This document shows positions 1 through 7,438 of a stretch of 64,000 bases of DNA, piece by piece (position 1 is the first letter of the stretch; each line of letters starts with the position of its first letter). Source of the DNA: a virus. Both the position numbers and the translations under genes were made by a program. The notes beneath the pieces are model-generated. The model was not told the origin of the DNA, made no database searches, and was given only the letters and a program-made list of their open reading frames with translations. Location: positions 1 through 64,000 of IMG/VR virus record IMGVR_UViG_3300046170_000454. One strand, given 5' to 3'.

Positions 1-66
1 GTCGTTAAGCCCCGTGGCTACTCTGTCTTCACCGTAATCTCTTCTTAATCTTAACGGGCTTGTCAT
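1..66 (-). CDS. start of an unidentified gene, cut by the window edge
   Basis: An ATG at 66 opens a minus-strand frame of 22 codons with no stop before the window ends. It lies six bases downstream of the stop of the C39-like peptidase gene, and a GAGG purine run about nine bases before the ATG could be its ribosome binding site. The visible residues start MTSPLRLRRDYGED and do not identify a family. The spacing fits the compact gene packing of this block. It could also be a chance frame, because only 66 bases are visible. Confidence 0.4.
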   Translation of the reverse strand, partial: MTSPLRLRRDYGEDRVATGLND

Positions 67-72
67 AACTTA

Positions 73-627
73 TTACCTCATCGCCTGTGTGCCTTCAGGG
101 GTGATCTCAAAGTCCAACATTAGCGCAGGTCTACGCACCAAGTAGTTAGGCCATTTCTCGTACCACTTCTGATAAAACTCACCCTTAGTGAGCACTCTCA
201 CAGTCTCGTCAGGGTCGGGGATGTTAGGGTCGGCTACATAGACGTTGAGGTCGTCATCAACGTCAAATACCACAGAAGCATGTGACCAATCTCTACCCTC
301 AGGGTTCCACGCGATCATTACAGGCTTGCCTGCGTCAGTCCATTCTTTGAGCTGACGTACAGTGCTTGGCATTGTGAGGGTAGCGCGGATACCATAATGC
401 TGAGCACACGCGAGCGCCTGCTCCCATGAAGCACCTTTCATGGGGATCGCACCCATCACCTTGTTTACAACATTAATCTCACACTCTGCTTTTGGGATGC
501 CTAGAGCTTCTAAACACATCGCCATGCTTGTGGTCATGCAGTTGTATTGAGTACGTTGGCGCACAGGCTTAACATTAGCCTTCGCCATTTTGCGGATAGC
601 TTCGCGCTTCGCTTGCTTACTAAACAT
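73..627 (-). CDS. C39-like (papain-fold) cysteine peptidase
   Basis: This 184-residue protein has the layout of the peptidase C39-like family: an N-terminal QYNCMTTS segment with the presumed nucleophile Cys30 and oxyanion Gln27, a His in DWSHASVVFDV (His116), and an Asp in YVADPN (Asp133). Together these make a plausible Cys-His-Asp triad. No signal peptide or membrane segment is visible, so it should act in the cytoplasm. Family members include bacteriocin-leader peptidases and many phage proteins of unknown role; the substrate cannot be inferred. A GAGGTGAG sequence just before the ATG is a good ribosome binding site. The function is family-based; catalytic activity is inferred from the retained residues. 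Confidence 0.6.
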   Translation of the reverse strand: MFSKQAKREAIRKMAKANVKPVRQRTQYNCMTTSMAMCLEALGIPKAECEINVVNKVMGAIPMKGASWEQALACAQHYGIRATLTMPSTVRQLKEWTDAGKPVMIAWNPEGRDWSHASVVFDVDDDLNVYVADPNIPDPDETVRVLTKGEFYQKWYEKWPNYLVRRPALMLDFEITPEGTQAMR

Positions 628-677
628 CTTATCTCACCTCTTGTATTCAGTGTTTGGTGAGACGGGATAATAGACGC

Positions 678-1337
678 TTAATCGCCAAACAGACTAAAGA
701 GCCCTCCTAATACTGTCAGGTCTTTCTTAGCAGGCTCTCCATTGAAAACTACCTCATCGCTAGGGCTCCAGTGTTGGATACGTTTAAGAGAGACTTCTGC
801 GTACTCTTCTTGGAGCTCAATGCCGATGAAGCTATGCCCTGATTTAGCCATAGCTATCCCTGTCGTACCGCTACCCATAAAAGGGTCTACGACGAGACTA
901 CTCTTCCCAATGTCCCTCGCACACCACTCCATGATGTCTATAGGTTTGACCGTAGGGTGCGGGTTAGACCTCTTACCTTTCTCAGCCTCTTTAAGTCCTG
1001 CTTCCCTTTCTCTCCTTGAGGCTTTAGAGGTGTAATAAAAGCTATCAAGGTCTTCTACTACAAAGATCGCGTCTCTAACCTCGAAGCCCGCGTCCTCTAA
1101 AGAATATACCCCTTTGTGTCCGACCCCGCTGGCTTCAGGTATTATGACGACGTGAGCACCTGGTTTTAAGGCTCTGAATATCTCAACAGACTCCTCTTCT
1201 GTAGGCTCTCCCTTTAATATTAAACCATGCGCGTAGCAGTCAGGTAACTTAGAGAGATTAAGCTCAGAAGCTGTACCCTCTAATATGATAACCTCTTCTA
1301 AAGGAGGTGTGATCATATCTTTAAAATAATCAATCAT
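678..1337 (-). CDS. DNA methyltransferase, SAM-binding part
   Basis: This 219-residue protein carries the C-terminal half of a beta-class (N4-cytosine/N6-adenine) DNA methyltransferase: HPTVKP at residues 127-132, then motif I DPFMGSGTTG at 151-160 and FIGIELQEEYAEVSLKRI, which bind S-adenosylmethionine. The N-terminal part keeps an LKPGAHVVII strand (about 57-66) and an EDAGFEVRDAIF segment, but the catalytic D/N/S-PP-Y tetrapeptide expected near residue 43 is absent (KGEP stands there). Alone it should therefore be inactive. A DPPY-bearing fragment and a middle fragment lie upstream at 2636-3187 and 1777-2454. Its ATG overlaps the previous stop in an ATGA, which indicates translational coupling. 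Confidence 0.75.
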   Translation of the reverse strand: MIDYFKDMITPPLEEVIILEGTASELNLSKLPDCYAHGLILKGEPTEEESVEIFRALKPGAHVVIIPEASGVGHKGVYSLEDAGFEVRDAIFVVEDLDSFYYTSKASRREREAGLKEAEKGKRSNPHPTVKPIDIMEWCARDIGKSSLVVDPFMGSGTTGIAMAKSGHSFIGIELQEEYAEVSLKRIQHWSPSDEVVFNGEPAKKDLTVLGGLFSLFGD

Positions 1338-1780
1338 CGGTCAGACTTCTCCGTCACTATGAGAGTATTACCCTCGAAAGACACACGCACCTTCGGATTG
1401 TATAGCCTTATCCTGATCTCAGTCTTTAGAAGCTCAACGACGTTAGAGGGGAGATTATATAAAGTGTGCCTCCCCTCTAAAGAATAGCTTACAGAGGTAA
1501 TCTGACCTCCTAATCTTAAGATATAGCTTTCGAGGCTGGTACTCTTTGTCTTCTCAACTATTTCGAGAAGAACGGCTATAGCAGTTTCTTCTAAGAGCTT
1601 TTCAGAAGCCTTACTGTCACCGCAGTTGTTTGCTTCGTAAGCAGTCAAGAAGCGTTTGAGGAGCGCCTTAATATTGCTTGGCAACTCTTGCGCTGAGAGA
1701 GTGGCGGGAAAGCCTGTGTTGCCCTCTTCGCGGGGCGGGTTGAGGATATTGTCTACTCGATCCATGAAGTCATCTTTCAT
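1334..1780 (-). CDS. hypothetical protein between methyltransferase fragments
   Basis: A 148-residue protein of unrecognised family. The first about 30 residues look flexible (NPPREEGNTG), followed by a predicted helical region (about 33-85) and a mixed beta-rich end (RIRLYNPKVRVSFEGNTLIV). No metal-binding or catalytic motif stands out. It is joined to both neighbours by ATGA start-stop overlaps (1777-1780 upstream, 1334-1337 downstream), so it is translated together with methyltransferase parts 2 and 3. It might be an accessory subunit of that enzyme or an unrelated gene that entered between its fragments; the sequence does not decide. Confidence 0.6.
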   Translation of the reverse strand: MKDDFMDRVDNILNPPREEGNTGFPATLSAQELPSNIKALLKRFLTAYEANNCGDSKASEKLLEETAIAVLLEIVEKTKSTSLESYILRLGGQITSVSYSLEGRHTLYNLPSNVVELLKTEIRIRLYNPKVRVSFEGNTLIVTEKSDR

Positions 1781-2454
1781 TTTGTTTCCTTAAATTGTTT
1801 GAAGAACCTAGAAGCTCCTCCTTCATCTCCGTAGCCCTCAGAGCCGTAAGCCTTCCACCCTACACCGTTTTCAGTAGACGAAAGCTGTCCTTTACCTGCC
1901 ACCCCCCAAGCCCTACTTTTAGACCCTGCGATACCGCTCTTTTGATGACCACTTTGTCGGTCTAGCTCTCTGACAGGACAGCCTTCTACACAAGCCCAAT
2001 CTGCCACTGCCTCTTCCCCATCTTTATCTGCGTGTCCTACCCATGCTTCATTATCTTTGACAGTTTTCACATCTGTAAGACTACGATCTTTTTGAAGATT
2101 TTCTTGATACTCTTTAGACCAAATGCCTCCTGGCTCATTCGGATAACCCTTATGTCCTTTAATCTTCTTCATGCCTTTTAACTCACAACTATCTTTGTGT
2201 GTGAGGATGAAGTTAGCAGGCCACCTGCCTTTTTCTTTGTACATCTGTATATCAGAACCGACTTGAGCAACATGACCAGACCATCCTTTTTCTCTAGGGT
2301 CTGCTTGCTGTCTTTGTCTCGCTTCAAAGTTGATGCTTTCATTACCATCAAAAGAAACTCTAGTGGCATCTATATTGATAGATCCACACCCATGCTTAAG
2401 AGTGTTTTCTGCTACTGTTCCCTCTACGGGTTTCCTTAATAATGTAATGATCAA
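1777..2454 (-). CDS. DNA methyltransferase, middle part
   Basis: This 225-residue protein matches the central section of phage beta-class DNA methyltransferases, which in intact enzymes lies between the DPPY half and the SAM-binding half. It begins with LLRKPVEGTVAENTLKHG followed by INIDATRV, contains GRWPANFILTH, and ends with GGASRFFKQF. In intact family members GGASRFF leads directly into the KASRxEREAGL and HPTVKP segments, and those are found in the ORF at 678-1337. Neither a DPPY nor a SAM-binding motif is present here. The start overlaps the stop of the zinc-finger gene in an ATGA. It probably supplies the target-recognition or linker region of a split enzyme. Confidence 0.65.
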   Translation of the reverse strand: MIITLLRKPVEGTVAENTLKHGCGSINIDATRVSFDGNESINFEARQRQQADPREKGWSGHVAQVGSDIQMYKEKGRWPANFILTHKDSCELKGMKKIKGHKGYPNEPGGIWSKEYQENLQKDRSLTDVKTVKDNEAWVGHADKDGEEAVADWACVEGCPVRELDRQSGHQKSGIAGSKSRAWGVAGKGQLSSTENGVGWKAYGSEGYGDEGGASRFFKQFKETK

Positions 2455-2642
2455 GATGAAGCTCCTCCGTTAAGAGCGCCTACAAAGACATCTTTTGAGT
2501 TAGTTCTCCGATACTCTTTTAAAGGCTTTAACTGATTTTCCTTATCCAGTTTATCCATTACTTCCTCTGCTGTAAGTTTTGCACATTTAGAGCAGATTGA
2601 AGAACGGCTTCTCTCGTTTAAGCAGACTCGACAGGTTAACAT
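2451..2642 (-). CDS. small zinc-finger protein
   Basis: A 63-residue protein starting MLTCRVCLNERSRSSICSKC: four cysteines at positions 4, 7, 17 and 20 form a CxxC-x9-CxxC zinc-binding knuckle. The rest is charged and probably helical (EEVMDKLDKENQLKPLKEYR). The ATG at 2642 is chosen over an upstream one at 2672 because it overlaps the stop of the preceding methyltransferase part 1 in the compact ATGTTAA arrangement. It sits exactly between methyltransferase parts 1 and 2. DNA binding or protein contact is possible; no specific function can be assigned. Confidence 0.6.
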   Translation of the reverse strand: MLTCRVCLNERSRSSICSKCAKLTAEEVMDKLDKENQLKPLKEYRRTNSKDVFVGALNGGASS

Positions 2643-3187
2643 CGTTTTACTCCAATACAAATAGGCTCCCAAGAAGGCTTTAAAGCCGTACCGTAGCCCT
2701 GAAAAGGTTTAGAGGCTTCTGTTTTAGCGTCGTATGCTTCCACAGGGTTAGAGGTGAGCTTGTTTTTTTGTTCTATGTCTGTGGCTTGGAAGCGTGAAGC
2801 GGTAGGTATTGCCTTACCTCTGTTACCGTGTCCGTATTTCTTGTCGATACCAAGAGCCACATTATGAGATTTGGGGAAACCTGATCCGTAAGCCCATGCT
2901 TCTATCCGTAACTCTGAGAAACCTATTTCTTCCATCATCGCTATCAGATGATGGAAAGTCCTCGTACCTGAGAAAGCCTTGAGGACTCCATTAGGTTTTA
3001 AGACTCTATGGGCTTCTGTCAGCCACGCCCTATGCCACTCCCTTTGTTGAGAGCCTTCGCCTATGTCATCCCATCCTTTAGACATGAATTTAAGCCCATA
3101 GGGAGGATCACAGATGATCGCGTCAACTGAGTTATCTTCTAGGTCTTTTAGGCGCTCGACACAATTTCCTGTTTTAATCTCTATCAT
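2636..3187 (-). CDS. DNA methyltransferase, catalytic DPPY part
   Basis: This 183-residue protein is the N-terminal half of a beta-class DNA methyltransferase. It starts in the usual way for the family (MIEIKTGNCVERL), has the catalytic motif DPPY at residues 27-30, then HRVLKPNGVLKAFSGTRT and AYGSGFPKSHNV, and stops just after GYGTALKPSWEPI. Intact family members continue from this point into the segment found at 1777-2454. The SAM-binding DPFMGSGTTG motif is not here but in the ORF at 678-1337. The chemistry, transfer of a methyl group to an amino group of adenine or cytosine, would need the parts to assemble. Confidence 0.75.
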   Translation of the reverse strand: MIEIKTGNCVERLKDLEDNSVDAIICDPPYGLKFMSKGWDDIGEGSQQREWHRAWLTEAHRVLKPNGVLKAFSGTRTFHHLIAMMEEIGFSELRIEAWAYGSGFPKSHNVALGIDKKYGHGNRGKAIPTASRFQATDIEQKNKLTSNPVEAYDAKTEASKPFQGYGTALKPSWEPICIGVKRC

Positions 3188-3497
3188 CAGGCTTCCTCGG
3201 AGGTATAAAGTCTAAGTGAGGGAAATGCCTTTTAAAGTCCTTCTCTACGGACTTGTAGACGTTCATATCCGAGCCAAATGTTCGAGCTCCCTCTTTCGCG
3301 TATTCTTTAGCAAATAAGTATTCACAATACTCACTGGTGAGGGCGCAAATCCTCTCGTCAACATACTCGTAAGGGCCGTATTTTTCGAGCCACTCCTCAT
3401 AAAAGGAGATTAGCTTTTGGTAGGCTTCTATGGTTATTACGATCTTTTCTACGTCGTCTAAAGGTATTTTGTATCTGTTGGGTATCTGCTTAATCAT
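3174..3497 (-). CDS. hypothetical protein
   Basis: A 107-residue acidic and aromatic-rich protein, probably largely helical (DVEKIVITIEAYQKLISFYE, then EYCEYLFAKEYAKEG). No known motif was recognised. Its end overlaps the start of methyltransferase part 1 by 14 bases, and its start overlaps the end of the dCMP deaminase gene in an ATGA, so it is part of the same translationally coupled series. A small regulatory or structural role is possible but unsupported. Confidence 0.6.
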   Translation of the reverse strand: MIKQIPNRYKIPLDDVEKIVITIEAYQKLISFYEEWLEKYGPYEYVDERICALTSEYCEYLFAKEYAKEGARTFGSDMNVYKSVEKDFKRHFPHLDFIPPRKPDDRD

Positions 3498-3964
3498 TCC
3501 CTTGTAGCCCCTTCTAGAGAGGATGTTTCAATACCGTTTTCTCTAAGATAGCTCAGCCCCTCACCATCATACGAGCTATCGAGAGGTGCGTAAACCTTAA
3601 CAATACCGCTGTGATGGATTGCTTTAGCGCACATAAGGCAAGGGTCGCAGTTGACGATAAGCCACTTCCTCAGCGTGGATTGACCCACTCGACAAGCGTT
3701 TAGGATCGCGTTCATTTCTGCGTGGTGACAACCTACGTCATTTCTTGTGCCACTAGGTATAGCTAATTTTTCGCGTTCACAGAAATACTTCCCACCGCAG
3801 TAGCGGTGCTCTGAGTCTCTAGGAGTGCCATTATAGCCTTCGCTAACGATAACATTAGTCTCAGGGTCTATAATGAGCGCCCCTACTTTTCTGCGCGGGC
3901 AAGGCGAGTTAGAGGCAATAAGGTCACACTGGGCGACACGCACTTTGAGGTGTTTAGGGTTCAC
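3494..3964 (-). CDS. deoxycytidylate (dCMP) deaminase
   Basis: This 156-residue protein has the zinc-dependent cytidine/deoxycytidylate deaminase signature: HAE at residues 81-83 with the catalytic Glu, and PCLMC at 108-112 with two zinc-binding cysteines. The N-terminal segment CPRRKVGALIIDP and GYNGTPR are typical of dCMP deaminases of the ComEB/T4 cd type. The enzyme converts dCMP to dUMP and so feeds dTMP synthesis during phage replication. It is the first gene of the left minus-strand run below the short divergent region at 3965-4041. The length matches the family. Thymidylate synthase was not found in the window. Confidence 0.85.
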   Translation of the reverse strand: MNPKHLKVRVAQCDLIASNSPCPRRKVGALIIDPETNVIVSEGYNGTPRDSEHRYCGGKYFCEREKLAIPSGTRNDVGCHHAEMNAILNACRVGQSTLRKWLIVNCDPCLMCAKAIHHSGIVKVYAPLDSSYDGEGLSYLRENGIETSSLEGATRE

Positions 3965-4041
3965 TTTTCTACTTTCCGATCTCCATACTTGTTTTTAATT
4001 TTCCTATATTCAAGTATAGAAAAACTGTTAAGGAAAAGACT
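3965..4041. promoter_or_regulatory. divergent intergenic region, probable promoters
   Basis: This AT-rich 77-bp gap separates the minus-strand dCMP deaminase gene from the only plus-strand gene in the left arm, so promoters in both directions are expected. It contains CTATA and TATAG arms around TTCAAG (about 4005-4020), a small inverted repeat placed just before the AAGGAAAAG ribosome binding site of the rightward gene. No clean -35/-10 pair can be named with confidence. Confidence 0.35.
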
Positions 4042-4542
4042 ATGTGGAAGCAAGCCTCTGATCGTATTCATAATCTCCAAATCCGTCTAGCATCGCTACA
4101 ACATCGGCTTAACTCTCCTTCAGGGTATGTGCCTACCGAGGATGATTATATTAACCTAAATAGCTATGATCATCTATACCTTGTAGCAAGCCAAATCAAG
4201 ATGAAAATCCAAAGAAATCCTGCGGTTAAGGTCGATGCTACAGGATCTCAGAGAGCATCTCTCACGGGGGCTCAAATGAAAAAAGCTCTTATCAGTGCTT
4301 TGATGCAAGATAATCAAAAGAGGGTACAGGCTTATCTTCGTCAGAATGAGAAGATAGATGCAGATATTGCGGAGTTGACTGGGACAGGAAAGCGGATATC
4401 TAAAGATAAGAAAGAAAAAATCCAAAGACTTAAGCGAAAATATGTAGGTGAGGAGACTTTTCAGGAACTAGAAGCAGGCTTAGCTGAGTTTAAGAAAATA
4501 AAAGTTTCAAAAAAAGGTGGCATCTTTACCGTCAAGAAGTGA
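4042..4542 (+). CDS. hypothetical helical, lysine-rich protein
   Basis: A 166-residue protein encoded against the direction of its neighbours, with a good ribosome binding site (AAGGAAAAG) before the ATG. It is mostly charged and predicted helical: an N-terminal helix (IHNLQIRLASLQHRLN), a central segment around residues 80-120 and a lysine-rich C-terminal third (RISKDKKEKIQRLKRK). The basic end could bind nucleic acid. It ends 8 bp before the convergent gene at 4551. No family was recognised; being the only plus-strand gene in the block, it is probably controlled separately. Confidence 0.65.
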   Translation: MWKQASDRIHNLQIRLASLQHRLNSPSGYVPTEDDYINLNSYDHLYLVASQIKMKIQRNPAVKVDATGSQRASLTGAQMKKALISALMQDNQKRVQAYLRQNEKIDADIAELTGTGKRISKDKKEKIQRLKRKYVGEETFQELEAGLAEFKKIKVSKKGGIFTVKK

Positions 4543-4550
4543 AAGGGGGT

Positions 4551-4796
4551 TCATAATACCTCAACCGCCTCTAACGGATCATGCCTCTTAATATTAGAGA
4601 TTGCACCTCTGAGAGCGTCTGTTAAATGTGGAGAGGTCACCTGAGCCCACTTATCTAGCTCTAAGTAATAAACGACCCATACAGTGTGTGTAAGAAATGT
4701 AGGCTTTCGGGTTATTTCTACTTTACCGCCTGTGAGCTCGAAAAGCTCTCCGAAAAGCTCTCCTGCGATATGACTACTGCTCCCCATTGTCTTCAT
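4551..4796 (-). CDS. hypothetical protein
   Basis: A small 81-residue protein with no recognised motif; the middle (VEITRKPTFLTHTVWVVYYL) is beta-rich and the end helical. Its start overlaps the end of the DUF3310 gene by 23 bases; a second in-frame ATG at 4787 would shorten the overlap. It is coupled to the DUF3310 gene and lies at the end of the run transcribed from the helicase and primase genes, just before the convergent gene at 4042-4542. Confidence 0.55.
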   Translation of the reverse strand: MKTMGSSSHIAGELFGELFELTGGKVEITRKPTFLTHTVWVVYYLELDKWAQVTSPHLTDALRGAISNIKRHDPLEAVEVL

Positions 4797-5010
4797 ACTC
4801 CTTGATCACAGACTCTAAATATTTCACAGCTTTTTTAAGATCCGTTACGGCGCTCTCGTTCGGTTTCTTGCCTGCTCTCAAGATGTACTTAATCGCAGAC
4901 CCTAAAGCGAAGCCTTTACCAAAACCGAAAGCATTGATTACGTCGAGCGCAGAGAGCCCGCCCTCGCCCTGATAATGCTCAGGGTCTTTTACTTTCTCAT
5001 ACTCACTCAT
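4774..5010 (-). CDS. DUF3310 family protein
   Basis: This 78-residue protein matches the DUF3310 family, small proteins common in phage replication blocks. The diagnostic pattern is visible: DPEHYQGEGGLSALDVI, then GFALGSAIKYILRAGKK, then DLKKAVKYLESVI. In the family the conserved His-Tyr, the Lys-Tyr-x-x-Arg helix and the Asp-x-x-Lys-Ala helix are nearly invariant. The biochemical role is not established, although members are often annotated as nucleotide-kinase-like. It overlaps the preceding gene by eight bases, in keeping with coupled expression with the primase and helicase genes. Confidence 0.75.
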   Translation of the reverse strand: MSEYEKVKDPEHYQGEGGLSALDVINAFGFGKGFALGSAIKYILRAGKKPNESAVTDLKKAVKYLESVIKEYEDNGEQ

Positions 5011-5377
5011 GTGATCCTCTCATAGCTTTCTCTAGTTGCTCTATGGCGCTCTCGTCTAAGTCCCCGCTCTTCCAACGAGAGATAATGTTCTCTGCTTCTT
5101 CGTAAATCTTTATAGGCGATACAGGGCTCTTATTCCTGAAGAAGTAGAAGGTGTCGTCGCCCAGGAAGTAGACCTTGCACTTTCTCTCATGGAAGACAGG
5201 TTTCTCAAGACCTAAACATCGGAGCACATCTTCTCTACTAATCTTATCCTCTTGATTGATTAGGTATGTCTGCACCGAGGCGAAGAAAGGATTTCTCGCT
5301 TTTAATCTCCTAAAAGCGTCTTTAGGGGAGTCACCCTTCTCAACAACCCCGTAAAACACATCATTCTCAATAATCAT
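5003..5377 (-). CDS. hypothetical protein
   Basis: A 124-residue protein of unrecognised family with a mixed N-terminal part (KCKVYFLGDDTFYFF, about residues 67-81) and a helical C-terminal end (EEAENIISRWKSG and SAIEQLEKAMRG). It overlaps the primase zinc-binding gene at its start (ATGA at 5374-5377) and the DUF3310 gene at its end by eight bases, so it is part of the replication series. Nothing in the sequence indicates catalysis. Confidence 0.55.
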   Translation of the reverse strand: MIIENDVFYGVVEKGDSPKDAFRRLKARNPFFASVQTYLINQEDKISREDVLRCLGLEKPVFHERKCKVYFLGDDTFYFFRNKSPVSPIKIYEEAENIISRWKSGDLDESAIEQLEKAMRGSHE

Positions 5378-5940
5378 AAGTCACCTCTAGCTACTTTCAT
5401 GCTAGCTAATCGGATTGCTTTCTCTCTTAAAGACTCAAGCCCCTTGAGAGGAGTTAAGCCCTTCTTTTGGTTTTGCCACGTAAGGTAGTCGAAGCCTTCC
5501 CATAAAGGGATAAGCCAAGATCGGTCTTGGAAGTCTCTACTAAAGTTGGTTAAGAGCGCCTCTGTTCTCTTAATCTCTTGCTCCCACTGCACTTGTGTGC
5601 GGTCTTCTTCAGCCTCTGTCTCTGACCCTTGAGAATATGCCGATGGGGTATACTCTACACCGTACTCGTCTTCTAGGTACTTGCACGCTTCAGGGAAGCT
5701 ATACCCCCACTTTTCACGTACCGTTGAGATCGCGTCCCTAACTTTACCGCAAGCGAAGCAGTACCAGCTATTGCTGTCAGGATAGACACGCGCAGAAGGT
5801 TTGCTGTCACTACCATCTCCGTGAAGGTCACAAGAAAATTGCTGTTCTCTGTCTCCCCCATGCGAGTGGACGTAATAGCCGAGGTCTGCGAGCACTTCCA
5901 CAATAGAAGTGTTGTCTTTAATGTTTTTCGCTCTACTCAT
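5374..5940 (-). CDS. primase CHC2-type zinc-binding protein
   Basis: With the start at 5940 the protein has 188 residues and opens with a DnaG/CHC2-type zinc-binding domain: FSCDLHGDG and then WYCFACGK give the Cys-x2-His ... Cys-x2-Cys ligand set, followed by the usual AISTVREKWGYSFPEACKYL helices. In primases this domain recognises the template strand. The catalytic TOPRIM domain is missing; the rest (about residues 100-188) is charged and unassigned. An upstream in-frame ATG at 5991 would overlap the helicase gene by 44 bases, so 5940, 8 bases after the helicase stop, is preferred. It may act with a separate catalytic subunit outside the window or as a helicase-associated factor. Confidence 0.65.
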   Translation of the reverse strand: MSRAKNIKDNTSIVEVLADLGYYVHSHGGDREQQFSCDLHGDGSDSKPSARVYPDSNSWYCFACGKVRDAISTVREKWGYSFPEACKYLEDEYGVEYTPSAYSQGSETEAEEDRTQVQWEQEIKRTEALLTNFSRDFQDRSWLIPLWEGFDYLTWQNQKKGLTPLKGLESLREKAIRLASMKVARGDL

Positions 5941-5947
5941 AAGACAC

Positions 5948-7438
5948 TCAGATGTCGTTAAGATCAATCTCTTCGGTGTCGATCTGATCACCTAAAGATT
6001 GCTTCTCAGCATCCGTCAGAGGCTGTTGAGTGCAAGTTTGAACCCTACGAGTAGGCCAATATACTGAGCTGTGGAAAGGCTCAAAAGGAGGGTTGTCGCG
6101 AGACTTTAGGCATTGGAAGCGCACAAAGTTTTGCTTCCTTAAATCATCGTCTACGTAAGAGGTCGTGACGATATCGCTGGAGCGTTCTGCCTCATTAGCA
6201 TAACTCAAGTGAGTTAAATTGTAGTCACCGCCATTCTTCTCTGCTGACTTAAAACCTTCACGGCTAATCTGAAACAGGCAGACTACGGCTATCCCCTCTC
6301 CTTTATTGAAGCCCATACTCATCTTCTTAAAGTCGCGAAGCACCTCATTAAGACGCTCCGTTGTCGAGTTAGAGTAATGCCTTGGGGACATAAGTCCTGC
6401 GTGGTCTACGAAGAGGAGGCTCAAGGGAGATGAGCTGTGGATCAGCTCAGCGCGAGCCCTAATGTCTGCAACAGTGTAGTTTTCGGCTGAAGGCGGGGCG
6501 ACCTCTACATGGATTTTCCCGTACTTGCCTGAACTAAAGTCTTCGACCACTTCCCGTAAGTAGTCTTCCTCATTAGGCATAAGCTCTCCGTCTCTGATCT
6601 TCTGATAGTCGAGCCCTGTCTTAATATTATATTTCTTACGCTGTGGTTCAAGACTCGCATTTGTCGAGTGCATAGCGAACAAGATATCTCTATCTTGTTC
6701 ATACGGCATCTCTAAGGAAAAGATAATGCTGTCGTGACCGTAATATACAGCCTGATTATAAGCCCAATTTAACATGAATGTTGACTTCAAGCCTCCTGTA
6801 AAAGCGGCGTGTGTCCATAGCTGTTTCGGCTTAGCACCTCTCAAAGTAGCATCCATTTGCTGGAGGCCCGTCATCTGACCAAGACCTGCGAGAGGATCGT
6901 TCTTAGTCTTCATGTACTTGTCGTAGAAGTCTTGACCGTCCATCGTAACCTCTCCGCTCAGCTTAGTGCCGAGCACAGGTGCTACAAGGTCGTGGCTTCG
7001 GTTCATCAAGTAGTGGATAGCGTCTTCTGCGCCGTGTAAGAGCTTCTCTTTGCGCCCCTCTTTGACTTTTATGCCTTGCGTGATGATCTTCTTGGCTTCA
7101 TCTAAAAGCTCTAAGCTGAGCTTCGTCCTGCGCTCTTCTGCTTTAGCCTTGAGGCGTACCTCAAAGTCTCCCCTGTACAAGGGAGTATATGTCTCTAAGA
7201 CACGAAGCCTGTCGATAGACGCAGTGTCATTAGAGCTTAGGAAGTGCTCTTCTAAGGTTTTGGATGACGGCGCGTGTTGATGGATATCCACAAAGTCTTT
7301 GATGAAAGTAAAGATTGCGCCGTCAGAAGTCTGACCGAAATCAAGCTCGCTCTCATGAAGGATACGGGCATTTTGAGCGCATAGCTCACTATCTTCTGAA
7401 GGGGTGATAGGGATGCATGACCTAAGTAAGATATTCAT
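5948..7438 (-). CDS. DnaB-like replicative DNA helicase
   Basis: A 496-residue RecA-fold helicase. The N-terminal about 190 residues are helical, like the primase-interaction domain of DnaB. The core follows: a P-loop variant HAAFTGGLKSTF (about residues 208-219), SIIFSLEMPYEQ, a Walker B strand LSLLFVDHAGLMSP, and later VCLFQISREG and RSSDIVTTS motifs of the DnaB/T7-gp4 class. The P-loop lacks the usual Gly before Lys (LKST instead of GK[ST]). The start at 7438 is chosen because it overlaps the upstream stop in an ATGA. It should unwind the fork with the zinc-binding primase protein encoded next. Confidence 0.8.
   Translation of the reverse strand: MNILLRSCIPITPSEDSELCAQNARILHESELDFGQTSDGAIFTFIKDFVDIHQHAPSSKTLEEHFLSSNDTASIDRLRVLETYTPLYRGDFEVRLKAKAEERRTKLSLELLDEAKKIITQGIKVKEGRKEKLLHGAEDAIHYLMNRSHDLVAPVLGTKLSGEVTMDGQDFYDKYMKTKNDPLAGLGQMTGLQQMDATLRGAKPKQLWTHAAFTGGLKSTFMLNWAYNQAVYYGHDSIIFSLEMPYEQDRDILFAMHSTNASLEPQRKKYNIKTGLDYQKIRDGELMPNEEDYLREVVEDFSSGKYGKIHVEVAPPSAENYTVADIRARAELIHSSSPLSLLFVDHAGLMSPRHYSNSTTERLNEVLRDFKKMSMGFNKGEGIAVVCLFQISREGFKSAEKNGGDYNLTHLSYANEAERSSDIVTTSYVDDDLRKQNFVRFQCLKSRDNPPFEPFHSSVYWPTRRVQTCTQQPLTDAEKQSLGDQIDTEEIDLNDI

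Noticed and set aside
3-58. Inverted repeat CGTTAAG ... CTTAACG as a terminator
   Set aside because: Only seven base pairs with a 42-base loop, and it falls inside a plausible frame that leaves the window.
742-1035. Plus-strand open frame opposite the SAM-binding methyltransferase part
   Set aside because: The minus strand encodes clear methyltransferase motifs here.
678-3187. Split methyltransferase as a sequencing or assembly error
   Set aside because: The segments are separated by complete small genes of 190 and 450 bases with proper start-stop overlaps, which single-base errors cannot create.
4500-4560. Terminator between the convergent genes ending at 4542 and 4551
   Set aside because: Only 8 bp separate the stops and no hairpin is visible.
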